Source: a bacterium (lineage in GTDB: Bacteria > Planctomycetota > Planctomycetia > Gemmatales > Gemmataceae). Taken from it: a stretch of 40,060 nt of DNA. Below are positions 33,514 to 40,060 of the stretch, piece by piece (the stretch's first letter is position 1; each line of letters opens with the position of its first letter). The notes under the pieces were generated by a model. The model did not search any database. It worked only from the letters and a program-made list of their open reading frames with translations, and was not told where the DNA came from. The stretch covers positions 1 to 40,060 of the forward strand of contig JAFKFQ010000268.1 in the NCBI GenBank assembly GCA_017308215.1, in the 5' to 3' direction. Position numbers and translations under genes: made by a program.

Positions 33514-34101
33514 ATGAGTGTCGTGAACGCCACGGAAACCGAGGTCGGTCGGCTGATCGAACAGCTCCACGCCGGCGACCCGGACGCCCTCTCGCGGCTG
33601 TACGCCGAGTACGGCGGGGTCGTCCGCGCGGCCGTCCGCCGCCGCCTCCCAGACTCCCTCCGCCAGGAGTACGACTCGCTCGACTTCACCCAGGACGTGT
33701 GGGCGTCGATCTGCCGGATGGGGCCGGGCCAGCACCGGTTCGCCACCGCCGACGAGCTCGGCGGGTTCCTTGCCCGGGTGGCGTACAATAAGGTCATCGA
33801 CGTGTGCCGGCGGAAGGGGACGAACCGGGCCGACGTGACCCGCGAGCAGCCGTTCGGGCGGACGGAGACCGGCGCCGACGTGCCGCTCCCCGGCCGGGAG
33901 GCGACGCCGAGCCAGTGGGCCATCGCCGACGAGCGGTGGGCCGCGATCGCCGCCGCGCTGCCGCCGGCGCACGCCGCCGTGATCGCCCGCCTCCGCGAGG
34001 GGTACACCCAGGAAGAAGTCGCGGCGATGGCCGGCGTCTCCGACCGGACCGTCCGGCGGATCGTGGACCGGGTGCGCGAACTCTGCGAGGACCGGTCGTG
34101 A
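33514..34101 (+). CDS. ECF-subfamily RNA polymerase sigma factor
   Basis: A 195-residue sigma70-family factor. Region 2 is seen in ALSRLYAEYGGVVRAAVRRRL, YDSLDFTQDVWASIC and ELGGFLARVAYNKVIDVCRRK. A linker of about 40 residues (KGTNRADVTREQPFGRTETGADVPLPG) leads to region 4, AALPPAHAAVIARLREGYTQEEVAAMAGVSDRTVRRIVDRVRELCE, with its helix-turn-helix. The 'SLDFTQDVWAS' wording is common in the planctomycete ECF groups found beside Ser/Thr kinases. It overlaps the downstream kinase gene by four bases (GTGA), so translation is coupled. The kinase is therefore likely to control this factor, or genes under it. Confidence 0.93.
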   Translation: MSVVNATETEVGRLIEQLHAGDPDALSRLYAEYGGVVRAAVRRRLPDSLRQEYDSLDFTQDVWASICRMGPGQHRFATADELGGFLARVAYNKVIDVCRRKGTNRADVTREQPFGRTETGADVPLPGREATPSQWAIADERWAAIAAALPPAHAAVIARLREGYTQEEVAAMAGVSDRTVRRIVDRVRELCEDRS

Positions 34102-36131
34102 CCGCCGCCCCGGCCGCCGACATCGAAGCCGCCCGCACCCTGGCGAAGCAGCTGAAGCAGCGGTGGCGGCAGGGCGCGGCGCCGGACGCCGCGGCCGCGC
34201 TGGCCGACAACCCCGACCTCGCCCGCAACAAGTCCGTCGTCGTCGACCTCGCCTACGAGGAATTCCTCCTCCGCGAGCAGGCCGGCGAGACGCCCGGCCT
34301 CGACTCGTTCGCCGACCGGTTCCCGGCGTTCCGCGGCAGCATCCGCGGGGCGCTCGAGGCCCACCGGCTCCTCACCGAGCGGCCCGACCTGCTCGACCCG
34401 GCGGCCGGGCCGTGGCCCGCGGCCGGGGAACCGTTCGAGGGGCTGGACCTGCTCGCCGAACTCGGCCGCGGGGCGTTCGGCCAGGCCTACCTGGCGTTCG
34501 ACCCCGGCACCAACCGGCTGTGCGCGCTGAAGCTGACGACCGGCCGGTCGGCCGAGGCGCGGGTGATCGGCCGGCTCGACCACCCGCACGTCACCGACGT
34601 GTACTGGGCGCGAGCCGTCGGCGCCCGGACGGCGGTGTGCATGCCGTTCGTCGGCGTCAGCACCCTCACCGACGTGATCTCCGCCGCCTTCCCGAACCCC
34701 GGCGACCCGGCCCCGGCACTCGCCGGCGTGATCCTCCGCGCTGCCGAGTCCGACGACCTGACGGACCGGGCGGTGCGGCGCTCGGCGGCGGTGGTGGCCG
34801 GGGGCGAGCCGTACGCGGTCGGGGCGTGCGCGGTGGCCGCGCGGGTCGCCGACGCGGTCGCGTACCTGCACCGCGAGGGCGTGGCCCACGGCGACCTGAA
34901 GCCGTCGAACGTGGTGATCGGGCCGGGCGGGGCGCCGCACCTGATCGACTTCAACCTGTCGGCCGACGAGGCCGCGCCCCCGGCGGCGCGCGGGACGCCG
35001 GCGTACATGGCTCCCGAGATGCTCGACGCGGCGCTGGCCGGCACGCCGGTGACGGCCGCGCAGACGATGCGGGCGGACCTGTTCTCGCTCGGCGTTTTGG
35101 TGTACGAGCTGCTAACCGGCCGGCTGCCGTTCGCCCGGGACGGTAACGGCGGGCTCGCCGCGCTGGCCGCGGCCGCCCGCGCCGGCCGCCCCGAGATGCC
35201 CGCCGGGCTCCCGGCGCGGGCGGCCGCGACCCTCTCGGCGTGCCTGTCGGCGGACCCGGCCCGCCGCCCGGCCGACGCCGGCGCGGTGACGGCCGCGCTC
35301 GACCGGGTGGTGCTCGCCCACCGCGGCCGCGGCCGGCGCGGCCGGCGGTGGGCCGTCGGGGCCGGGTGCGGCGCACTGCTCGGCCTCGGCGCAACGGCCG
35401 CGGTCGTGGCGCTCGGCCGAAACGAGGCCGGCGTGGCGTCAACCGCGGAGGATTACTTCACCCGCGGGTTGGCGTCGCTCGAGGCCGGCGACCTTCGGTC
35501 GGCGCGGGCCGACTTCGAGGCCGCCGGGGCGCGCGCCCGCAACCCAAAGTACCCGGCGTACCTCGCGTACACCTTCGCGCTACTCGACGAAAACGTCAAG
35601 TCGGCCGAAGCAGCCGAGAAGGCGATCGACGACGGGGGGCGGACGGCGGAAGTGCTCAACAACTACGGCTACGCCCTGTGGTGGCTCGACCGCCAGCCCG
35701 ACAAGGCCAAGGCCAAGGCCAGGATCGCCGAGGCGCTGGTACTGAATCCCAAGCTGCCCGCGGCGAAGTACAACCGGGCATTGCACGCACTGGACGCCCA
35801 GCTCCGGGCCGGGCGCCCGGGTATCGACCGGCTGGCGGTAACGGACATGAGGGACGTACTCGCCGCCGGCCTGCGTTCCCCCGATCTTCACCACCACGCT
35901 GCCCAGGTCTTCGCGGTCGGCCGGGACGGTGACCCGGGGTTGGGGGCTGACGCCTTCGCGCAGGTCGAGGCCGCGATCCGCGCGGGGAAGTCGCGCGACC
36001 TGGTCGCCAACGACCCCATCCTCACGACCAAGCTCGGCAGGCTACCCGGGTTCGGCAGGGCGACCACTGTACCCCAGGGAACCCCGCCGCCCAACCCTCC
36101 GAAGTACCGACTCGTCGAGCCGCGCTTCTGA
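34098..36131 (+). CDS. Membrane Ser/Thr kinase with TPR-like domain, variant active site
   Basis: A GTG at 34098, with GAGGA six bases upstream, overlaps the sigma factor stop. The product has 677 residues. Residues 1-105 are helical (QRWRQGAAPDAAAALADNP, YEEFLLREQAGETP, ERFPAF-type segment), a common N-terminal part of planctomycete kinases. The kinase domain (about 115-405) has GRGAFGQAY, Lys145 (CALKLT), HGDLKPSN (Asp266, with HGD in place of HRD), IDFNLS (Asp284, with DFN in place of DFG) and GTPAYMAPEML. A membrane helix lies near 417-440. The C-terminal half is TPR-like (YFTRGLASLEAGDLRSARADFEAAG, LNNYGYALWWLDRQPDKAKA, NPKLPAAKYNRALHAL). Lys and both Asp residues are present, so activity is plausible. 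It is probably the envelope sensor for the co-encoded ECF factor. Confidence 0.9.
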   Translation: MTAAPAADIEAARTLAKQLKQRWRQGAAPDAAAALADNPDLARNKSVVVDLAYEEFLLREQAGETPGLDSFADRFPAFRGSIRGALEAHRLLTERPDLLDPAAGPWPAAGEPFEGLDLLAELGRGAFGQAYLAFDPGTNRLCALKLTTGRSAEARVIGRLDHPHVTDVYWARAVGARTAVCMPFVGVSTLTDVISAAFPNPGDPAPALAGVILRAAESDDLTDRAVRRSAAVVAGGEPYAVGACAVAARVADAVAYLHREGVAHGDLKPSNVVIGPGGAPHLIDFNLSADEAAPPAARGTPAYMAPEMLDAALAGTPVTAAQTMRADLFSLGVLVYELLTGRLPFARDGNGGLAALAAAARAGRPEMPAGLPARAAATLSACLSADPARRPADAGAVTAALDRVVLAHRGRGRRGRRWAVGAGCGALLGLGATAAVVALGRNEAGVASTAEDYFTRGLASLEAGDLRSARADFEAAGARARNPKYPAYLAYTFALLDENVKSAEAAEKAIDDGGRTAEVLNNYGYALWWLDRQPDKAKAKARIAEALVLNPKLPAAKYNRALHALDAQLRAGRPGIDRLAVTDMRDVLAAGLRSPDLHHHAAQVFAVGRDGDPGLGADAFAQVEAAIRAGKSRDLVANDPILTTKLGRLPGFGRATTVPQGTPPPNPPKYRLVEPRF

Positions 36132-36136
36132 GCTCG

Positions 36137-36178
36137 ATCCGCCGCCGGCACCGCTTCGGGCGGATTCACACATTTTTT
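36137..36178 (+). terminator. Rho-independent terminator after the kinase gene
   Basis: ATCCGCC (36137-36143) pairs with GGCGGAT (36159-36165), with further GC pairing possible in the loop. After eight bases it is followed by six T residues (36173-36178), a rare T-run in this GC-rich sequence. It begins six bases after the kinase stop codon. The rest of the gap to 36283 shows no gene. Confidence 0.5.
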
Positions 36179-36283
36179 CTGTCCGGTTTCGCACCCCGAT
36201 CCCGATGGGCAGACTACACCCGGTGGTGACCGGCCCACGGGGCCGCCCGGCCGGGGCGCCCCGCCACCCACCCGTAAACCCCC

Positions 36284-36733
36284 ATGCGCTGGTTCACCAA
36301 GGCCCACCGGCCCGGCCGGTCGGGAACCACCCTCCGTGCGCGCCTGTCGCTGGAATCGCTCGACGGCCGGCTCGCCCCCAGCTCGTTTTACGGCGACGTG
36401 TCCTCACCGCTGGAGATGACGGCGCGCTCCGGCGGCACGGTGGACGGGCCGCCTCTGGGCGTGGGCGCCCCGCAAATCACCGGGTTTAGAGTGTATCAGA
36501 CCGCTCCCGGGCAGTTCATGTTCTTCGGCCAAATCGAGGCAACCGACTGCGGCGGCCTGACCGTAACCTTAGGCGGCATCCCGCTACTGGCGGGGCGGAC
36601 GCGGGGGGGGAAACGTTGGCCCGGTCACCGCCCAGACGGTCGCCGACGGCGTGGCGTCGAACGTGGCGGAACTGTACTTCAACCCGACCGCGTGACCGCC
36701 GCCCGCCGGTCCACCCGAATCGCCCGCCCTTGA
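36284..36733 (+). CDS. Damaged surface-type protein with LESLDGRLAPS motif (frameshift at poly-G)
   Basis: The uninterrupted frame gives 149 residues, starting MRWFTKAHRPGRSGTTLRARLSLESLDGRLAPSSF. This is the N-terminal L-E-x-L-(D/E)-x-R-x-x-P-S motif of large planctomycete surface proteins. FRVYQTAPGQFMFFGQIEATDCGGLTVTLGGIPLLAGRT resembles an Ig-like repeat. After a run of eight G (36602-36609) the frame becomes arginine-rich. Reading one base differently there gives NVGPVTAQTVADGVASNVAELYFNPTA with a stop at 36693-36695, which is clearly protein-like. I therefore think the real product ends at 36695, or the gene is broken. The expected middle of the Ig-like domain is also missing, so the gene may have lost an internal piece as well. 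Confidence 0.55.
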   Translation: MRWFTKAHRPGRSGTTLRARLSLESLDGRLAPSSFYGDVSSPLEMTARSGGTVDGPPLGVGAPQITGFRVYQTAPGQFMFFGQIEATDCGGLTVTLGGIPLLAGRTRGGKRWPGHRPDGRRRRGVERGGTVLQPDRVTAARRSTRIARP

Positions 36734-36745
36734 GGTGTGCGTCTG

Positions 36746-37081
36746 ATGGCTACCCGCAGGTGTGGCGACGACTCCCAGTCGGGGCGGTTGGCGGGGTTCC
36801 CGAGGGGGCGGGCCGGGCGCGTCCGGCCCGCCGCCGTGCTCCCGCTCGTGCGGGCGGCGCTGGCCCGCGGCGACGGTCCGCCGGCGGTCGTGGCGTGGGT
36901 GCGGCAGCAGGGCGCCGTCCCGCACCCCGGCGACTGGACCGCCGCGGACGAGGCCCGCGCCCGGGCGCTGGCCGACCGGCTCGCCGACCACCTGACCGCC
37001 CGCCTCCGGGCCGAGGCGCGGACGCTCCGGGCCGGCTCGACGCTCGGCCCCCCGGGCGGGGACGACCCGTACGGGCTATAA
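36746..37081 (+). CDS. Hypothetical protein, 111 residues
   Basis: ATG at 36746 with GAGG ten bases upstream; a GTG at 36737 in the same frame is too close to that site. The 111-residue product is rich in Ala, Arg and Gly. It has a helical middle (VLPLVRAALARGDGPPAVVAWVRQQGAV and DEARARALADRLADHLTARLRAEARTL) and ends GPPGGDDPYGL. I do not recognise it. It lies between the damaged surface-protein gene and the histidine kinase gene on the same strand. Coding is supported by ribosome site and helix periodicity only. Confidence 0.55.
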   Translation: MATRRCGDDSQSGRLAGFPRGRAGRVRPAAVLPLVRAALARGDGPPAVVAWVRQQGAVPHPGDWTAADEARARALADRLADHLTARLRAEARTLRAGSTLGPPGGDDPYGL

Positions 37082-37234
37082 TCGCACCCGGACCAGTCGG
37101 CGCCCGCCGGCCGCGACAGCAGGACGACCCAGCCGGAGGCGGAAGGCGGTGTTCTTGAAGCGGCATGTCCCCCGGACGAGACCCCCCGTCGCCCCCCGAC
37201 CGACCACTCGACGGCCCGCCGCGGGGGCCGCCGG

Positions 37235-39508
37235 ATGACCGCGCCCCGCCCCGCCAAAATCCTCGTGGTGGAGGACGACCCGGGCATCGCCGCCCTCGAA
37301 CGGGCGCGCCTCGAGGAGGCCGGGTATCGGGTCGTCGTCGCCCCCGACGCGGACGATGCGCTGCTCGTCGTCAGCCGCGGCGGGGTGGACCTCGTCCTGC
37401 TCGACTACCGCCTCCCCCGCGGGGTGGACGGCCTCGACCTCTACGCCCGAATAAAGGCCATCGGGTTCGACCTTCCGGTCATCCTGGTCACCGGGGCGAG
37501 CGACGAGGGGACGGTGATTCGGGCATTTCGGGTCGGGGTCCGGGACTTCGTCACCAAGTCGATCGAGTACCTCGACTACCTCCCCGAGGCGGTCGGTCGG
37601 GTGCTCCGCCAGGTCGCGACGGAGCGCCGGCTGGCCGAGTCCGAGGCCCGGCTGGCCGGGGTCATCCAGTCCACGAAGGACGCGGTCATCGTGGTCGAGG
37701 CGGACCGGCGGGTGAGCCTGTTCAACCCGGCCGCCGAGCAGATGTTCCGGTGCCCCGCTACCGCCGCGCTCGGCCGCCCGCTCACCCACTTCATCCCGAA
37801 CGAGGTGGCGGCGGACGAGGGTACCGCCGGGGAGCCATCGCTGACCAATCGCATCCGCCGGGGCACGCGGGGCGTGCGGGCGACCGGCGAGGAGTTCCCG
37901 CTGGAGGCGACGGTGTCGCCGGGGAAGGTGGGAAAGGACAAGTTCTACACGGTAGTCGTGCGCGACGTGACCGAGCGGCAGCAGGCCGAGGACGCCCTCC
38001 GCCGGAGCGAGGCGATGCTCCGCCGGGCCGAGGCGATGGCCCACGTCGCCGGGTGGACCTACGAGGTGGCGACCGGGGTGTACGTCAGCTCCGAGGAGGG
38101 CGCCCGCATCGGCGGCACCGCCCCCGGACCGCACACCGCGGCGGAACTCGCCCCAGCGGTCCACCCGGACGACCGCGCCCGGCTCGAGGCGGCGATGGCC
38201 GATGCCCGGGCCGGGGCGCCGTTTGAGATTGAGCACCGGCTGGTCGTCGGCGGGCGGGTGAAGTGGGTGAACGTCCGCGGGGAGCCTGAGGCGGACGCCG
38301 GCGGGCGGGTCGTGCGGGTGATCGGCGTGACCCAGGACATCACCGCCCGCCGCCAGCTCGAAGAGCAGGTCCGGCAGGCCCAGAAGATGGAAGCGATCGA
38401 CCGGCTGGCCGGCGGGGTCGCCCACGACTTCAACAACCTCCTCACCGTCATCAACGGGTACAGCTCCCTGCTCCTCCGGTCGCTCCCGCCGCGCGACCCG
38501 GCCCGCGACCTGGCGACCGAGATCCACAAGGCCGGGGAGCGGGCCGCCGAGCTCACCGGCCAGCTCCTGTCGATCGCCCGCCCGGCCGCGACCGAGCCCC
38601 AGGTGATCGACCCGAACGCGGTCGTCGCCGAGATGGGGAACCTGCTCCGCCGGCTGGTCGGTGACGGCGTGGCCCTGACCACCCGCCTCGACCCGGCGGT
38701 GAGCCGGGTGCGGGCCGACCCGGGGCAGTTCGAGCGGGTGCTGATGAACCTGGCGGCGAACGCCCGCGACGCCATGCCCGGCGGCGGCCGGCTCACGGTC
38801 GAGACCCGGGACGCCGAGCTCGGCGAGGACTACGCCCGGGCGCACGCCGGGGTGGAGCCGGGGGCGTACGTGCTGACCGCCGTCACCGACACCGGGGTCG
38901 GGATGCCGCCCGAGGTGCAGGCCCGCCTCTTCGAGCCGTTCTTCACCACCAAGAAACCGGGCGCGGGGACCGGGCTCGGGCTGGCGATGGTGTACGGGAT
39001 CGTCAAGCAGGCCGGCGGGCACCTCGACGTGTACAGCGAGGTCGGGGTGGGGACGGCGTTCAAGGTGTACCTCCCGGCGGTGGTCGGCCCGGCCGCGGCC
39101 GGACCGCCGGCCCCGGTCGCCGTCCGCGGCGGGACCGAGGCGGTGCTGCTCGTCGAGGACCAGGAGGACGTGCAGCAGTTCGCCCGGCTGGCGCTCCAGT
39201 CGTACGGGTACACGGTGCTGACGGCGGCCGACGGGGCGGAGGCGCTGCGGGTGCTCGACGCCCACCCGGCGGTGGACGTGCTGGTGTCGGACGTGGTGAT
39301 GCCCGGGATGAGCGGGCCGGAGGTGGCGGCGGCGCTGCGGGCGCGCGACCCGCGGGTGGGGGTGTTGTTCACCAGCGGGTACTCGGACGACGCAATCGAC
39401 CGCCACGGCCCCGTGCCCGCCGACGCCGCCTTCCTGCAAAAGCCGTACACCCCGCTCGCCCTGGCCCGGACGGTGCGCGACGTGCTCGACCGCCGCCCGC
39501 CGGGGTAG
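37235..39508 (+). CDS. Hybrid histidine kinase: REC-PAS-PAS-HisKA-HATPase-REC
   Basis: A 757-residue cytoplasmic two-component protein without membrane helices. Domains: receiver 1, residues about 7-125 (EDD 13-15, phospho-Asp57 in VLLDYRLP, TGASDE, and Lys in FVTKSIE); PAS 1, about 138-250 (LAGVIQSTKDAVIVVEADRRVSLFNPAAEQMF); PAS 2, about 265-375 (MAHVAGWTYEVATGVYVSSEE ... IGVTQDITAR). HisKA has His397 in GGVAHDFNNLL. The HATPase has N-box LMNLAANARDAM, G1 DTGVGM and G2 GTGLGLAMVYGIVKQAGG. The C-terminal receiver is about 635-752, with phospho-Asp686 in VLVSDVVMPGMSG and QKPYTP. The HDFNNLL type usually performs phosphotransfer to its own receivers; no separate DNA-binding regulator is adjacent. 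An N-terminal receiver suggests input from another kinase. The signal is unknown. Confidence 0.95.
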   Translation: MTAPRPAKILVVEDDPGIAALERARLEEAGYRVVVAPDADDALLVVSRGGVDLVLLDYRLPRGVDGLDLYARIKAIGFDLPVILVTGASDEGTVIRAFRVGVRDFVTKSIEYLDYLPEAVGRVLRQVATERRLAESEARLAGVIQSTKDAVIVVEADRRVSLFNPAAEQMFRCPATAALGRPLTHFIPNEVAADEGTAGEPSLTNRIRRGTRGVRATGEEFPLEATVSPGKVGKDKFYTVVVRDVTERQQAEDALRRSEAMLRRAEAMAHVAGWTYEVATGVYVSSEEGARIGGTAPGPHTAAELAPAVHPDDRARLEAAMADARAGAPFEIEHRLVVGGRVKWVNVRGEPEADAGGRVVRVIGVTQDITARRQLEEQVRQAQKMEAIDRLAGGVAHDFNNLLTVINGYSSLLLRSLPPRDPARDLATEIHKAGERAAELTGQLLSIARPAATEPQVIDPNAVVAEMGNLLRRLVGDGVALTTRLDPAVSRVRADPGQFERVLMNLAANARDAMPGGGRLTVETRDAELGEDYARAHAGVEPGAYVLTAVTDTGVGMPPEVQARLFEPFFTTKKPGAGTGLGLAMVYGIVKQAGGHLDVYSEVGVGTAFKVYLPAVVGPAAAGPPAPVAVRGGTEAVLLVEDQEDVQQFARLALQSYGYTVLTAADGAEALRVLDAHPAVDVLVSDVVMPGMSGPEVAAALRARDPRVGVLFTSGYSDDAIDRHGPVPADAAFLQKPYTPLALARTVRDVLDRRPPG

Positions 39509-39512
39509 CGGC

Positions 39513-39559
39513 GCCGGGTGGCGCGGCCGCTCCGGCGAGCGCGGGCCGCGCCACCCGGC
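39513..39559 (+). terminator. 16-bp hairpin after the histidine kinase gene
   Basis: The arms 39513-39528 and 39544-39559 (gccgggtggcgcggcc and its complement) are perfect over 16 bases with a 15-base loop. The hairpin begins four bases after the TAG of the kinase gene. There is no T-run, so it may act as a processing or Rho-assisted terminator, or be another dispersed palindrome. Confidence 0.5.
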
Positions 39560-39641
39560 CGTACCGGTTCCCGGGATTGCCCCGGTTGCCCCGCCGCGGT
39601 ATCTTCTCACGTCCGCCCACCCCGCACCGCGAGACGACAGC

Positions 39642-40060
39642 ATGACGCGGCCCCCCTCCGCCCGCCGGGTTCCGGCGCCGCACTTCCGTTTGGAGCGGCT
39701 CGAAGACCGCGACGTGCCGGCTACGTTCACCTGGGACGGCGGCGGCACCACCGACAACTGGAGCGACGGCGCGAACTGGGCGGGGAACGTCGCCCCCACC
39801 GGCTCGGCGGTCACGCTCGACGACCTCGTCTTCCCCGCCGGCGCCGCCCGCCTTGCCAACACCAACGACATCGCCGGCGGGGTGTTCACCTCGATCCAGT
39901 TCACCGGCAGCGGGTACACCCTGTCCGGCGGTGCCGGCGTCACGCTGACGCTCGGCACCGCGGCCGTCGCCGGGTTCGTGACCGCCGACGCCGGGACGAC
40001 CGGCAACACCGTCGCGCTGGCCGTGGCCCTCGGCGCCGCGGCGGGGGCCGATCAGGTCTT
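39642..40060 (+). CDS. Large surface protein, N-terminal part (runs off window)
   Basis: ATG at 39642 opens a frame that runs 139 codons to the window edge. The start MTRPPSARRVPAPHFRLERLEDRDVPATFTWDGGG carries the L-E-R-L-E-D-R-x-V-P-A motif found at the N-terminus of large exported planctomycete proteins. TWDGGGTTDNWSDGANWAGNVAPT, with its W-x-N-x-x-N/D-W pattern, is the opening of autotransporter-like beta-helix repeat proteins. LGTAAVAGFVTADAGTTGNTVALAVALG continues as beta-strand-rich repeats. It is probably a very long cell-surface or extracellular protein. No conventional signal peptide is visible; the LExLExR motif region is thought to replace it. Confidence 0.85.
   Translation, partial: MTRPPSARRVPAPHFRLERLEDRDVPATFTWDGGGTTDNWSDGANWAGNVAPTGSAVTLDDLVFPAGAARLANTNDIAGGVFTSIQFTGSGYTLSGGAGVTLTLGTAAVAGFVTADAGTTGNTVALAVALGAAAGADQV

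Noticed and set aside
37076..40009. 977-codon open frame opposite the hybrid histidine kinase
   Set aside because: It is the mirror of the kinase and surface-protein genes in a GC-rich sequence, with Arg/Pro/His-rich composition and no recognisable domain.

Overview
The window is very GC-rich, with short operons, GTG/TTG starts and many intergenic palindromes. Several families point to Planctomycetota, most likely a Gemmataceae-type bacterium: four DUF1501 proteins, two DUF1559 prepilin-like proteins (FTLIELLVVIAI leader), a sulfatase, large Ser/Thr kinases with RDD-type membrane segments, an ECF sigma factor overlapping a kinase gene, and surface proteins starting with an LERLEDRxVP-type motif. 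No tRNA, rRNA, CRISPR array, transposase or phage gene was recognised.

Layout. 1-1450 (minus): pstB and a partial phoU, without pstSCA. 1786-4574 (minus): sulfatase followed by a DUF1501 protein. 4747-5742: exported protein of five about 62-residue repeats. 6088-9150 (minus): giant kinase built as kinase-RDD-pseudokinase-RDD. 9520-14251: Ldh2-type dehydrogenase (minus), PAP2 phosphatase, isochorismatase-like hydrolase, DUF1501 protein and SDR oxidoreductase. 14555-16442: DUF1559 protein, DUF4198-like exported protein and a possible small membrane protein. 16924-21891: a 55-aa protein, cyclophilin, aldo/keto reductase, CxxCH/terpene-cyclase-like protein, metallo-beta-lactamase-fold hydrolase and nucleoside hydrolase. 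22103-23452: third DUF1501. 23457-27405 (minus): frameshifted DUF1559, PhyH dioxygenase, MFS transporter and an ArsI-like VOC protein, nearly or actually overlapping. 27559-31225: a divergent pair, a TROVE/Ro60 protein and an RtcR-like sigma54 activator. 31312-33403: fourth DUF1501 overlapping a TolB-like propeller. 33514-36131: ECF sigma factor plus kinase. 36284-40060: a damaged surface-protein gene, a small unknown, a hybrid histidine kinase and the start of a surface protein.

Most interesting unit. At 27559-31225 a regulator with a CARF-like sensor domain, a GAFTGA AAA+ domain and a Fis-type HTH faces a TROVE-vWA protein. A GG-N10-GC sigma54-type element lies upstream of the TROVE gene, followed by a leader of about 200 nt with a strong hairpin. 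This looks like an RNA-damage-responsive Ro60 module in which RtcB/RtcA are not adjacent. Second is the ArsI-like protein with all expected metal and arsenic ligands, extended by a methyltransferase-like tail and co-transcribed with an MFS transporter and a PhyH dioxygenase. The intergenic spaces carry at least four families of long, near-perfect inverted repeats; one supplies the stop codon of a gene.

Limits: all functions are read from motifs and remembered family features, without database searches. Promoters, terminators and RNA structures are visual predictions.
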